Below the pieces are notes generated by a model, which did not search any database, was not told the DNA's origin, and saw only the letters and a program-made list of their open reading frames with translations. A program made the translations under genes and the position numbers. From Planctomycetaceae bacterium (lineage in GTDB: Bacteria > Planctomycetota > MHYJ01 > SBBU01), in assembly GCA_005239585.1 (NCBI GenBank), contig SBBU01000230.1:1-10464 (forward strand): 10,464 nt of DNA, written 5' to 3'. Position 1 is the stretch's first letter; the number at the start of each line of letters is the position of its first letter. This document shows, in pieces, positions 1 to 7,796 of the stretch.

Positions 1-54
1 CTTGGAAACGCTTTAGATTTCGGAGCAAGCCTGCTGTGTCGAACACTAGATTAA
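1..54 (+). CDS. Possible 3' tail of an upstream gene (partial)
   Basis: A plus-strand frame is open from the left edge and ends at a TAA at 52-54, giving only 17 residues (ending in LLCRTLD). Nothing in so short a tail identifies a family. It could be the C-terminus of a gene lying mostly outside the window or a chance open frame; the other two plus frames give less protein-like sequence. AT-rich DNA with inverted repeats begins immediately after the stop, as expected for an intergenic region. Confidence 0.22.
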   Translation, partial: LGNALDFGASLLCRTLD

Positions 55-75
55 CATTTTAAAATTGCAAATGTT
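53..75. repeat. Inverted repeat AACATTT / AAATGTT
   Basis: Perfect 7-base arms at 53-59 and 69-75 are separated by 9 bases in the AT-rich DNA upstream of the transporter operon. The right arm overlaps the left arm of the inverted repeat at 65-94. Such dyads ahead of sugar operons are often operators, but no regulator gene is in the window and AT-rich DNA produces short dyads by chance. Confidence 0.35.
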
Positions 76-94
76 TAACATATTGACTTTGCAA
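65..94. promoter_or_regulatory. Inverted repeat TTGCAAA-N16-TTTGCAA, possible regulator site
   Basis: The arms TTGCAAA (65-71) and TTTGCAA (88-94) are exact reverse complements with centres 23 bases apart, about two helical turns. This would suit a dimer or dimer pair binding one DNA face. The site lies roughly 95-125 bases upstream of the predicted transcription start, so an activator or a looping repressor is more likely than a simple block on polymerase. That role is inference; the dyad itself is seen directly. Confidence 0.35.
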
Positions 95-153
95 TAACAT
101 GGAAACCCAGACCACAAAAGCAAACAAACACAAAATTATAACCAAGCAGAGAC

Positions 154-181
154 TTTACTTGATAGACCTTGCTGTTAAAAT
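154..181 (+). promoter_or_regulatory. Candidate sigma70-type promoter of the transporter operon
   Basis: A TTTACT hexamer (154-159; 4 of 6 bases match TTGACA) is followed after 16 bases by TAAAAT (176-181; 5 of 6 match TATAAT). Transcription would start near 188, leaving a leader of about 19 bases that includes the GGAGAGGA ribosome-binding site at 197-204. The position agrees with translation starting at 207 rather than at the earlier in-frame ATG at 99. Confidence 0.35.
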
Positions 182-196
182 AGTGCTGATATTTTT

Positions 197-204
197 GGAG
201 AGGA
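197..204 (+). promoter_or_regulatory. Ribosome-binding site that decides the ATPase start
   Basis: The purine-rich GGAGAGGA has its GGAG at 197-200, six bases before the ATG at 207. No comparable site precedes the in-frame ATG at 99. This selects 207 as the start and gives a protein of normal family length. Confidence 0.7.
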
Positions 205-206
205 AC

Positions 207-1286
207 ATGGGCGATTCTTATTTAAGTTTAAAAGGGATCAGTAAGACATTCGGAACTGTACGGGCAGTTGAAAATTTCAACTTTGATATAGCCAAGGGTG
301 AATTCATTGTCCTGGTTGGACCATCTGGCTGCGGCAAGAGCACACTGCTTAGAATAATAGCCGGATTAGAATTCCCTACCACCGGGCAAATTGCCCTCGA
401 AAATTCCGATGTGACAGGAACACCTGCCAGAGAACGCAATGTTGCCATGGTTTTTCAGGACTATGCGCTCTATCCACACATGAAGGTGCGCGAAAACCTG
501 GCCTTTGGACTCGAGATGAGAAGAGTACCAAGAGATGAGATCAATACGCGTGTTAAAAAAACCGCTGATGCACTTCAGATCGGCCACCTATTGGAACGCT
601 ATCCAAGACAGCTCTCAGGCGGACAAAAGCAGCGTGTCGCATTAGGACGCGCCCTGATACGCCAGCCAAGACTTTTTTTACTCGATGAGCCACTATCCAA
701 TATCGACGCTGAACTTCGAGTTGAAATGAGGGCCGAGTTGCTGAGACTGCACCGAGATCTAAAAATCACAACGATTTATGTCACTCACGACCAGATTGAG
801 GCCATGACACTGGGACAGAGAATTGTTGTGATGAAGGATGGAGTCGTTCAACAAATCGGTCCACCTGAACAGGTATATCACCAGCCTGCAAATACTTTCG
901 TAGCACGTTTCATAGGGACACCTTCCATGAACCTCATCGAGTCAAAATTGACCCTATCAAACGGCAGAGTTCAATTTACCGTCGGCGAAAACAATGCATC
1001 GATTGCTGCAAATAATTTCCCTGCCAGTCAGCAGGATATACTCGTAGGCATACGCCCTGAGGCATTTTCGGATCAACAGAATACCATCAAAATTGAAGGG
1101 ACTATAGAGCTCATCGAGACGCTCGGCAAGGAAAAAATCGTACACCTAACATCCGGGAAGGAAAGATTTGCGGCAACGCTTCGCTCTGACCGAGATATCT
1201 CAGTCGGTTCTCGCATTACCTTGTACCTTAATGAAACACAGATCTACTTTTTTGAGGCGTCATCGGGAAAACTAATCAGAAGATAG
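207..1286 (+). CDS. Sugar ABC transporter ATP-binding protein (MsmK/UgpC/MalK type)
   Basis: This is the cytoplasmic ATPase subunit of a carbohydrate importer of the CUT1 class; a dimer hydrolyses ATP to drive the two permeases encoded downstream. Starting at 207 it has 359 residues, typical of MalK/UgpC/MsmK. All nucleotide-binding motifs are intact: Walker A GPSGCGKST (38-46), Q-loop Gln84, signature LSGGQ (136-140), Walker B LFLLDEP with catalytic Glu161 (156-162), D-loop SNID (164-167) and switch His194. A C-terminal TOBE/regulatory region from about residue 240 contains the family motif DILVGIRPE (277-285). The frame opens earlier, at 99, but the extra 36 residues are unlike the family and contain the candidate promoter. 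It is the first gene of the operon, 20 bases before the binding-protein gene. Promiscuous MsmK-like ATPases exist, so exclusive service to this transporter is inferred. The family call is very secure; the exact sugar is not. Confidence 0.95.
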   Translation: MGDSYLSLKGISKTFGTVRAVENFNFDIAKGEFIVLVGPSGCGKSTLLRIIAGLEFPTTGQIALENSDVTGTPARERNVAMVFQDYALYPHMKVRENLAFGLEMRRVPRDEINTRVKKTADALQIGHLLERYPRQLSGGQKQRVALGRALIRQPRLFLLDEPLSNIDAELRVEMRAELLRLHRDLKITTIYVTHDQIEAMTLGQRIVVMKDGVVQQIGPPEQVYHQPANTFVARFIGTPSMNLIESKLTLSNGRVQFTVGENNASIAANNFPASQQDILVGIRPEAFSDQQNTIKIEGTIELIETLGKEKIVHLTSGKERFAATLRSDRDISVGSRITLYLNETQIYFFEASSGKLIRR

Positions 1287-1306
1287 GATATTCTGAAAAA
1301 AACTGG

Positions 1307-2617
1307 ATGAAATACAACATCATTATAATGATTGTATTGGCACCGCTATTTATCCTTCTCGGTTTTTTCATTCATGACAATATTCGCGTTGAACACTCGG
1401 ACAAGCTAGTCCTCAAAGTGGCGATGTGGGGACCCAAGGAACAGGAAATCGATGCAGTTGATGTCGTAAATTTAAAAGAGTTCATGGAACAACATCCAAA
1501 TATTGAGGTTAAGCTGGAGCAATTAACAGGCAATATAGATGCAAAGATTGCTGCCTCTGCCGCCATTGGCAAGATGCCAGACATATTTATGTTTGGCCCA
1601 AACACCTTGCGCCAATATGCAGATGATGGATTTATTTTAGACCTTCTTCCATTTATCGAGTCAGACAAGGAGGCAGATCGCGTCAACCTGGATGATTTCT
1701 TCCCTCTAACTATAGAGGCATATAAATACCGCGGAAAATTATATGCCCTGCCAAAAGATTTCACGCCATTAGTTATGTACTACAACAAACGCGTCTTTGA
1801 CAGCTCAAATGTGCCATACCCTCCCGCTGGCGGGTGGACATGGGATCAATTCCTTGATACAGCAAAAAAACTTACGAGGGATCTCAATAATGATGGTGAG
1901 ACGGATCAATTTGGCTTCCTGATCCAGTATCATCCGATATTCTGGGCGCCTCTTGTCACGATAAATGGCGGACTATGCAACGCGCCAGATGGATCCAAGT
2001 GTACAGGGTATCTGGACTCCCCGGAGACTTTGCAGGCCCTAAGGCTATACACCGATCTGCAGCGAGTCCATAAAGTAAGCCCCACCACTCTTCAGGAACA
2101 GGCAATGGGACAATCGCTCTTTGAGACTGGAAGAATCGGTATGATGGTCAGCGGACACTGGCAAATATCCCTCTTTCTACAGTCAAAGGCAAAGGAGTTT
2201 AGTCTGGAAACGATGGGAGTAACAAGCCTCCCTACCACCCGCGGAAAGCAGGCAAATATACTCGGGATAGCGGCGTGGGCAATCTCCAATCAGAGCCGTA
2301 ACAAGAAAGAGGCATTTTCTCTGCTCAAATGGATAACCAATGAGAGGTGCATAAGGCGTCGCGCTGCATGCCACATTGCAATTATGCCGCGTAAATCAAT
2401 CGCGCAAGAATGGGCATCCAAACACCCCTGGGAGCCTATTTTTCTGGAGCAGACAAATTTCATGAAAATACCTGAATTTGTACATCTGACTAACTGGACT
2501 GTATTCGAACGATTAACAAAAAAAGCGCTTGAAGAGGTACTCCTGGGGAAATCAACGGTTCAGGAGGCCTTTGCCATGGCAGCGCGCAGGATAGATGCAA
2601 AATCCTCCAACAGATGA
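1307..2617 (+). CDS. Extracellular solute-binding protein of a sugar ABC transporter (family 1)
   Basis: This 436-residue protein should bind the sugar outside the cytoplasmic membrane and deliver it to the permease pair. After a hydrophobic N-terminal segment (about residues 4-22) the mature part begins with a typical first strand (LVLKVAMWGP, 34-43). It continues with family features: a segment around PDIFMFGPNTLRQYADDGFI (91-110), the YALPKDFTPLVMYYNKRVFD hinge-type segment (146-165), GGWTWDQFLDTAKKLT (175-190) and GRIGMMVSGHW (275-285). No lipobox cysteine follows the hydrophobic segment, so it is probably periplasmic or tethered by an uncleaved anchor rather than a lipoprotein. Cys224 and Cys232 flank a short loop and could form a disulfide; Cys348 and Cys355 are a second close pair. 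No clear Shine-Dalgarno precedes the ATG. The stop overlaps the GH31 start as ATGA at 2614-2617. Substrate is probably a malto- or other alpha-glyco-oligosaccharide, inferred from the GH31 neighbour. Confidence 0.9.
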   Translation: MKYNIIIMIVLAPLFILLGFFIHDNIRVEHSDKLVLKVAMWGPKEQEIDAVDVVNLKEFMEQHPNIEVKLEQLTGNIDAKIAASAAIGKMPDIFMFGPNTLRQYADDGFILDLLPFIESDKEADRVNLDDFFPLTIEAYKYRGKLYALPKDFTPLVMYYNKRVFDSSNVPYPPAGGWTWDQFLDTAKKLTRDLNNDGETDQFGFLIQYHPIFWAPLVTINGGLCNAPDGSKCTGYLDSPETLQALRLYTDLQRVHKVSPTTLQEQAMGQSLFETGRIGMMVSGHWQISLFLQSKAKEFSLETMGVTSLPTTRGKQANILGIAAWAISNQSRNKKEAFSLLKWITNERCIRRRAACHIAIMPRKSIAQEWASKHPWEPIFLEQTNFMKIPEFVHLTNWTVFERLTKKALEEVLLGKSTVQEAFAMAARRIDAKSSNR

Positions 2618-5600
2618 AGTCACCAATAATTTTAGACAAGGCGCGTTTTATTGTCCTTGCACCCGAGTGCATTCGAATTGAATACTCTGAAAATAAAAGA
2701 TTCGTCGATGAAAAATCGCTTTTTGGAGTATGCCGCAAGCCGTACACAAAGGGCATCACAGCCACTCTGAAGAAGGACAAACTCATCATTGATACTGGAA
2801 AAATCAAACTCGTTTACAGACCTGACGGCAGACCGTTTCATAAAAATAATATCCAAGCCTACATCAAGAAAGAAAATGAGACTATCGTGTGGTTCCCCGG
2901 CAAGATAAATCTTGAGAATCTTGGGGGAACAGTCCCTTCTCTTGACGGCGTACTAGGCCCGCTAGATGTGGGTGAAGGCATTATCGCACGCGATGGCTGG
3001 TATTTACTCGATGACTCAAAGACACACATACTTGAAAAAGATTGGGCGGCTAGCCGGCCAGAGGGAAATGCAACAGATTGGTATCTCTTTGGCTACGGTT
3101 CAGATTACAAAGCAGCGCTCAAGGCACTCACAAAAGTAGGCGGCGTTATTCCAATGCCGCGTAAATATTCGCTCGGATCATGGTACTCACGATACTGGCC
3201 ATACAGCTCAAAAGATTACCGCCAGATTGTAAAGGAGTATCAACAACATGATTTTCCGATCGATGTCATGGTCCTCGACATGGACTGGCACAAGGATGGG
3301 TGGACTGGTTGGTCATGGAACAGAGAGCTCTTACCTGACGCTGAAGAGCTGCTTCAGTGGCTTCACAAACAGAACATCTTTGTAACTCTTAATTTACATT
3401 CCAGCGACGGAGTAGGTCCCCATGAAGACCAATACGAAAAATTCATGAAGGAGCTGGGCAAGGACGCATCGAAGCGCGAGACGATACCATTCGATGCATC
3501 CAATAAAAAGTGGCTTGATGCAGTCTTTAAGCATATTCACGCACCAATGGAAAGTGATGGCGTCGATTTTTGGTGGCTCGACATCAGCCCAAATCAATTT
3601 TCAGTCAATATTCCTGATCTATCCACACTGCGGTGGGCCAATCACTGCTACTACAAGCACACCTCCCGAAAGAACCAGAGAGGTCTATCCTTCAGCAGAT
3701 GGGGCGGCTGGGGTGATCACCGCAATCCAATTCACTTTTCTGGCGATGCACACACCGACTGGCCTATGCTTGCATTTGAAGTGCTCTTCAACTCGACTGC
3801 AGCAAATGTAGGTTGCTTTTTCTGGTCTCATGACATCGGAGGTCATGTTGGTCCCCGAAATGAGGAATCATTTATCCGCTGGGTGCAGTTCGGCGCGACA
3901 ACTGCGGCACTCCGACTCCACTCAACACGACATAAAGAACTTGATAGAAGGCCATGGACATATAGCGATCAGGCAGAAAAATCGACGAGGATTGCCTTTC
4001 ACACCCGTTCAAACCTCTTCCCTTACATTTATTCTAGTGTCCGGCAGTCATATGCCGAATCAATCCCACTGAACCGTCCGATGTACATTGAACATCCTGA
4101 AGATGAAAGGGCCTACAACAACCCGCAGCAATATCTCTTTGGTGATGCCCTTCTCGCTGCACCTATTGTCTCGCCCGGGGCAGGACCCGGCAGAGTTTCA
4201 TACCAGATAATCTGGTTCCCAAAGGGTCTCTGGTACAACTGGTTTACAGGGGAAAGATATACGGGAAATACCGAGGAGGTTGTGACCGCTGACATTAACG
4301 AATTTCCGCTATTCGCAAGAGGAGGGGTCCCAATACCAATGCAGCCATATACTCCTCGCATGACAACGGAACCGCTAAAGAAACTGATTGTAAGATGCTA
4401 TCCGGGAGAGAATGGCAAGAGGCAAACTTGTTCGCTTTATGAAGACGACGGAATAACACAAGGATACACCAAGGGGGAATATGCAACTACTGAGCTCAGT
4501 TACCATCGCAAGGAAAAGAACATTACTGTAACAATCGAACCAACAAAGGGGAGTTACAAAGGTCTGTTGAAATCTAGGTCCTACATCATTGAACTGCCAT
4601 GCACAAGCAAGGCTACAAGTGCGAGTGTAAATGGCAGGCGCGCAGAGATTGAATATGACAGCAAGAGCTTCACTAACAAGATTTGCATTGCCGAGACCCC
4701 CACCACCAAAAAAACAAGCGTAAAAATTACAGCTCAGGAGGCAGAGAATAATCTCCTTCAAAGCAAGGCCCTCTCCCGTAGGATAGAGGGGATACTGGGT
4801 AAAGAACTCGAGAGAGACAAATTTGAAAATCTGCTGATCAAATGCGCTAAAACAACCAAAAATCCTAGAGAAATCGAGACCCTGCTGGCAATGGCAACCA
4901 TCGCCCTGCACGATAAAGGAATTTATAGTTTTAAAAAGACTGGGAAAGTATTTTTATACAATTCTTCCAACCTGATTGATAAAAACAAAATAAACCTCAG
5001 CATTGTAGATAAATACGGAGAGGATGAGAAGATCCAGCTCTCCACTGAACTCGGGATAAAGTCCTCGGGAGGTTTTGCCTTACCTTCTCCCAAACATCCA
5101 TTAAGCGACCCGTTGCTTGGAAAAAACTCTTGCAGAACCATTCAAGTAGATTTTAAAGTCAAGAATAATCCGATCAGACTAACTAAGATCTTTGCAAGAA
5201 AAGAGAGTTATTGTCGAGGCTGGCACATAGTAGGACCATTTGTTTTTGATCCTTCCAAGGACATCTCAGTACAGAAACATCCCCCCGAAAAGGAAGAGTT
5301 AAACTTGTCTTCAATATACAAAGGACCGAATAATACCAAACTTTCGTGGCGCCAAGCCGAGTGCAATGAACTTTATCTCGTTAATCTGAGAAAATACTAC
5401 GATGCTGAATATAAAATCGCTTATGCCGTTACATGGATCGATTCTCCATGCGAACAGCAGGCCACATTTAAGATAAATTCGGATGATGGTGTAGAGACAT
5501 GGATCAATGGAAAGAAAATCCATTCTCATAATATCGGGCGGGTGGTTAGCCATGACCCAGACATAGTTAAAGGAATCCTAAAGCGGGGGAACAATCTGCT

Positions 5601-5718
5601 TCTAATGAAAATTTCACAATACTCTGGCGAATGGGGATTTAAGGTAGGCATCGAGTGCCCTACACCAGTTAAAGAGGTCAAACCAAGGCTACAAACCAAG
5701 GTTCCTGCGAATAGATGA
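2614..5718 (+). CDS. Cytoplasmic GH31 alpha-glycosidase with C-terminal jelly-roll extension
   Basis: A 1034-residue member of glycoside hydrolase family 31, retaining enzymes acting on alpha-glucosides, alpha-xylosides or related substrates. In order: an N-terminal beta-sandwich (about 1-170); the catalytic barrel starting with LGSWYSRYWPYSS (from about 187); LDMDWH (221-226) in the substrate pocket; DGVDFWWLD, placing the presumed nucleophile at Asp323; GGWGDHRNPIHFSGD, placing the presumed acid/base at Asp378; the RPWTYSDQ and YLFGDALLAAPIV segments of the late barrel; and a proximal beta domain with LWYNWFTGERY. From about residue 706 it exceeds a standard GH31: a helical stretch (706-770), a beta-rich region, then a jelly-roll module (about 865-1025) with WHIVGPF (870-876) and NSDDGVETWINGKKI (955-969), resembling PA14-like sandwiches. 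The N-terminus has no signal peptide, so the enzyme should act on imported sugar. It overlaps both neighbours by ATGA. Residues after Asp323 (ISPNQ) differ from the commoner forms, so specificity cannot be read off. Confidence 0.9.
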   Translation: MKSPIILDKARFIVLAPECIRIEYSENKRFVDEKSLFGVCRKPYTKGITATLKKDKLIIDTGKIKLVYRPDGRPFHKNNIQAYIKKENETIVWFPGKINLENLGGTVPSLDGVLGPLDVGEGIIARDGWYLLDDSKTHILEKDWAASRPEGNATDWYLFGYGSDYKAALKALTKVGGVIPMPRKYSLGSWYSRYWPYSSKDYRQIVKEYQQHDFPIDVMVLDMDWHKDGWTGWSWNRELLPDAEELLQWLHKQNIFVTLNLHSSDGVGPHEDQYEKFMKELGKDASKRETIPFDASNKKWLDAVFKHIHAPMESDGVDFWWLDISPNQFSVNIPDLSTLRWANHCYYKHTSRKNQRGLSFSRWGGWGDHRNPIHFSGDAHTDWPMLAFEVLFNSTAANVGCFFWSHDIGGHVGPRNEESFIRWVQFGATTAALRLHSTRHKELDRRPWTYSDQAEKSTRIAFHTRSNLFPYIYSSVRQSYAESIPLNRPMYIEHPEDERAYNNPQQYLFGDALLAAPIVSPGAGPGRVSYQIIWFPKGLWYNWFTGERYTGNTEEVVTADINEFPLFARGGVPIPMQPYTPRMTTEPLKKLIVRCYPGENGKRQTCSLYEDDGITQGYTKGEYATTELSYHRKEKNITVTIEPTKGSYKGLLKSRSYIIELPCTSKATSASVNGRRAEIEYDSKSFTNKICIAETPTTKKTSVKITAQEAENNLLQSKALSRRIEGILGKELERDKFENLLIKCAKTTKNPREIETLLAMATIALHDKGIYSFKKTGKVFLYNSSNLIDKNKINLSIVDKYGEDEKIQLSTELGIKSSGGFALPSPKHPLSDPLLGKNSCRTIQVDFKVKNNPIRLTKIFARKESYCRGWHIVGPFVFDPSKDISVQKHPPEKEELNLSSIYKGPNNTKLSWRQAECNELYLVNLRKYYDAEYKIAYAVTWIDSPCEQQATFKINSDDGVETWINGKKIHSHNIGRVVSHDPDIVKGILKRGNNLLLMKISQYSGEWGFKVGIECPTPVKEVKPRLQTKVPANR

Positions 5719-6599
5719 AGCAAAAAATACTGGCCTATTTCTTTATCGCCCCTGCTTTGATACATCTCCTGGTTTTTGCCTTGATTCCTATTCTATTTGC
5801 GTTTTATATCAGCCTGCACAAGTGGCATCTCTTTATACCCGGGCGAGAATTTGTCGGATTCACAAATTACACCAATATATTCTCAAACGATCCGGTCTTT
5901 TGGAATGCATTGAAAAACACGGCAGTTTTTGTGGCTCTGACTGTTCCGATCGGCATCATACTCTCGCTTGCGATAGCATCTCTTTTAAATACGAGGATTC
6001 GCGGGACAAATTTTTTCCGAACTATATACTTTTTGCCAGTCGTCGTATCTACTGTCGCCATTAGCATTGCATGGCAATGGACGTTTCATCTTGAGTTCGG
6101 ACTATTGAATTATTTTCTCTCTTTTTTCGGGATTCAGAAGATAAACTGGCTCCAAAGCACAGTGGGCGCCATGTTGGCAATAGTGATCGTGACAACATGG
6201 AAAGGACTCGGCTATCAGATCATCATTTTCCTAGCCGGCCTGCAGGGAATTCCTCAACACCTTTATGAAGCTGCTGAGGTAGATGGGGCAAGTCGATGGA
6301 AAAGATTCTGGAGGATCACACTGCCAATGCTTCGCCCTACACTCTATTTTCTCATAATAACCTCGGTAATAAGCTCATTTCAGGTCTTTACTGTAGTTTA
6401 CATGTTGACACAGGGAGGCCCATTAGAGAGCACGGATGTTGTTGGATATCACATATACAAAGATGCCTTTGAGGATTACACGATGGGATACGCCTCTGCC
6501 CAGGCATTTATACTCTTCGCTGTCATACTGGTAATAACAGTAATCCAGGTTAAATTAATGAGCCGCCAGTATCGCGATCTATATGGGGAGTTGGCATAA
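5715..6599 (+). CDS. Sugar ABC transporter permease, MalF/UgpA/LacF type
   Basis: This 294-residue inner-membrane protein is one of the two channel-forming subunits of the importer. It has about six hydrophobic segments, beginning at residues 7-31 and ending near 262-280, and the length is normal for UgpA/LacF-type permeases (MalF of enterics is longer). The cytoplasmic EAA loop that docks on the ATPase is clear: YEAAEVDGASRWKRFWRITL with the following PMLRP (184-208). Other family marks are FRTIYFLPVVVS (101-112) and the QGGP turn after the last-but-one helix (233-236). The start overlaps the GH31 stop as ATGA at 5715-5718, so translation is probably coupled; there is only a distant AAGG at 5698-5701. 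Its stop TAA shares a base with the next ATG (TAATG at 6597-6601). Confidence 0.93.
   Translation: MKQKILAYFFIAPALIHLLVFALIPILFAFYISLHKWHLFIPGREFVGFTNYTNIFSNDPVFWNALKNTAVFVALTVPIGIILSLAIASLLNTRIRGTNFFRTIYFLPVVVSTVAISIAWQWTFHLEFGLLNYFLSFFGIQKINWLQSTVGAMLAIVIVTTWKGLGYQIIIFLAGLQGIPQHLYEAAEVDGASRWKRFWRITLPMLRPTLYFLIITSVISSFQVFTVVYMLTQGGPLESTDVVGYHIYKDAFEDYTMGYASAQAFILFAVILVITVIQVKLMSRQYRDLYGELA
6585..6590 (+). promoter_or_regulatory. Ribosome-binding site for the second permease
   Basis: GGGGAG lies eight bases before the ATG at 6599, inside the end of the preceding permease gene. It is the clearest internal Shine-Dalgarno in the operon. The starts at 1307, 2614 and 5715 lack a well-placed one and may depend on coupling. 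Confidence 0.55.
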
Positions 6600-7651
6600 T
6601 GAGGCCTCGTCTCTTCAAGAAAATTCTCCTGATTTCATTGATGTCATTCATTGCTGTTTTGATGTTCATACCTTTCATATGGATGATATCAACGTCATTC
6701 AAATTCAAGCATGACGTCTTTAGATATCCTCCCCAGCTTATTCCAGAGAAACCCACATTGGACAGCTATGAGCGCCTGACAAAAGACTATTTGCTTTGGA
6801 GTTTCCTGGGCAACCCGATAATTTTATCTGCCGTAGCAGTATGTGTGGCCGTTGGATTATGCTCTCTATGGATCTTTTTGTTCGGCGCTGGAGGTCGTGA
6901 AAAAAAGCGTGTGGCATACTGGATTTTCGGTCTCTCGATGCTTGGTTTGATTATCATCATAGGCATCCCAATCTTCATGATGATCTTTGGTTGGGGGTGG
7001 AATGATAAAACTCCATACAAATTTATGACATTTCTCAGAAATACCTTGATCGTCTCCGTATCCGCAACGTGTGGTGTCCTTGTTTGTTGCGCAATGGCCG
7101 GTTATGCATTTGCACGTCTCGAATTTCCGGGACGACGGACTATATTCTGGCTCTTTCTCGCATCAATGATGGTCCCCGGCATTGTAACAATCATCCCGGT
7201 TTTTAGTATGGTTACATCATGGGGGTGGGCCGACAAGTTTTATGGTCTTATTGTGCCGAGCCTATCGAGCGCCTATGGTGTATTTATGTTGAGACAATTC
7301 TTCCAGACCCTGCCGAAGGATATTGAGGATGCGGCACGCGTCGATGGGGCCTCTGATATTACAGTCTTTACGCGAGTAGTGCTGCCATTAGCAAAACCGG
7401 GTCTGATAACGCTTGCCGTACTCACGTTTGTCGCCAACTGGACAGAATTTCTCTGGCCATTCCTGATAACCTCATCTCTTGAGATGCGCACATTAGAGGT
7501 GGGTCTCTCGCTATTCTACAACCCGGCAGTTATCGACTGGCCAGCCTTTATGGCCGCCTCGTTGCTCACCCTCCTGCCAGTGGTAATAATATTCATCTTC
7601 ACCCACCGCTTTTTCATCCGCGGCATCGCTCTTTCCGGAATGAAGGGATAG
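6599..7651 (+). CDS. Sugar ABC transporter permease, MalG/UgpE type, with an internal membrane insertion
   Basis: Second channel subunit of the importer, 350 residues. The ends follow the MalG family: a first helix with FIPFIWMISTSFK (23-35), the middle segment FLRNTLIVS (145-153), the GYAFARLEFPG turn (168-178), the EAA loop DIEDAARVDGASDITVFTRV with VLPLAKP after it (241-267), and a final helix ending in the typical FFIRGIALSGMKG. MalG-type proteins are usually about 270-300 residues. The surplus here is an insertion at about 66-140, between YERLTKDYLLW and FMTFLRNTLIV. It holds two strongly hydrophobic stretches (about 68-96 and 107-130) around a short basic loop (REKKR, 100-104), so the predicted helix count rises from six to eight. 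The frame is open and in register on both sides, arguing against a frameshift artefact. The gene ends the operon; no convincing terminator follows at 7652-7760. Confidence 0.92.
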   Translation: MRPRLFKKILLISLMSFIAVLMFIPFIWMISTSFKFKHDVFRYPPQLIPEKPTLDSYERLTKDYLLWSFLGNPIILSAVAVCVAVGLCSLWIFLFGAGGREKKRVAYWIFGLSMLGLIIIIGIPIFMMIFGWGWNDKTPYKFMTFLRNTLIVSVSATCGVLVCCAMAGYAFARLEFPGRRTIFWLFLASMMVPGIVTIIPVFSMVTSWGWADKFYGLIVPSLSSAYGVFMLRQFFQTLPKDIEDAARVDGASDITVFTRVVLPLAKPGLITLAVLTFVANWTEFLWPFLITSSLEMRTLEVGLSLFYNPAVIDWPAFMAASLLTLLPVVIIFIFTHRFFIRGIALSGMKG

Positions 7652-7796
7652 AGTATATCTAACAATCGCATCAGACCAAAACCCCAAGTGAAGCCCCACC
7701 TATGCAGGGTAGACGGGATCTGGTAGAGGAAATCGAGAGAGCCCATTCTCATGCCTTGTAACTTGACCAATGGAGTTGCTTGCAAGGCAATGTCGT
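7652..7796. other. Short intergenic gap, no convincing gene or terminator
   Basis: The space between the permease stop and the FGE-like gene has no strong hairpin with a T-run. A 19-codon frame at 7702-7761 has neither ribosome-binding site nor recognisable sequence and I do not call it. An AAGG at 7784-7787 lies nine bases before the ATG at 7797 and may be that gene's ribosome-binding site. Confidence 0.4.

Noticed and set aside
99..206. N-terminal extension of 36 residues on the ABC ATPase from the ATG at 99
   Set aside because: It is unlike the family, has no ribosome-binding site and overlaps the candidate promoter. The ATG at 207 has GGAGAGGA and gives the usual length.
4375..4911. 178-codon minus-strand open frame
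   Set aside because: It lies entirely inside the GH31 gene, is cysteine-rich with no recognisable motif, and the plus strand encodes conserved GH31 segments there.
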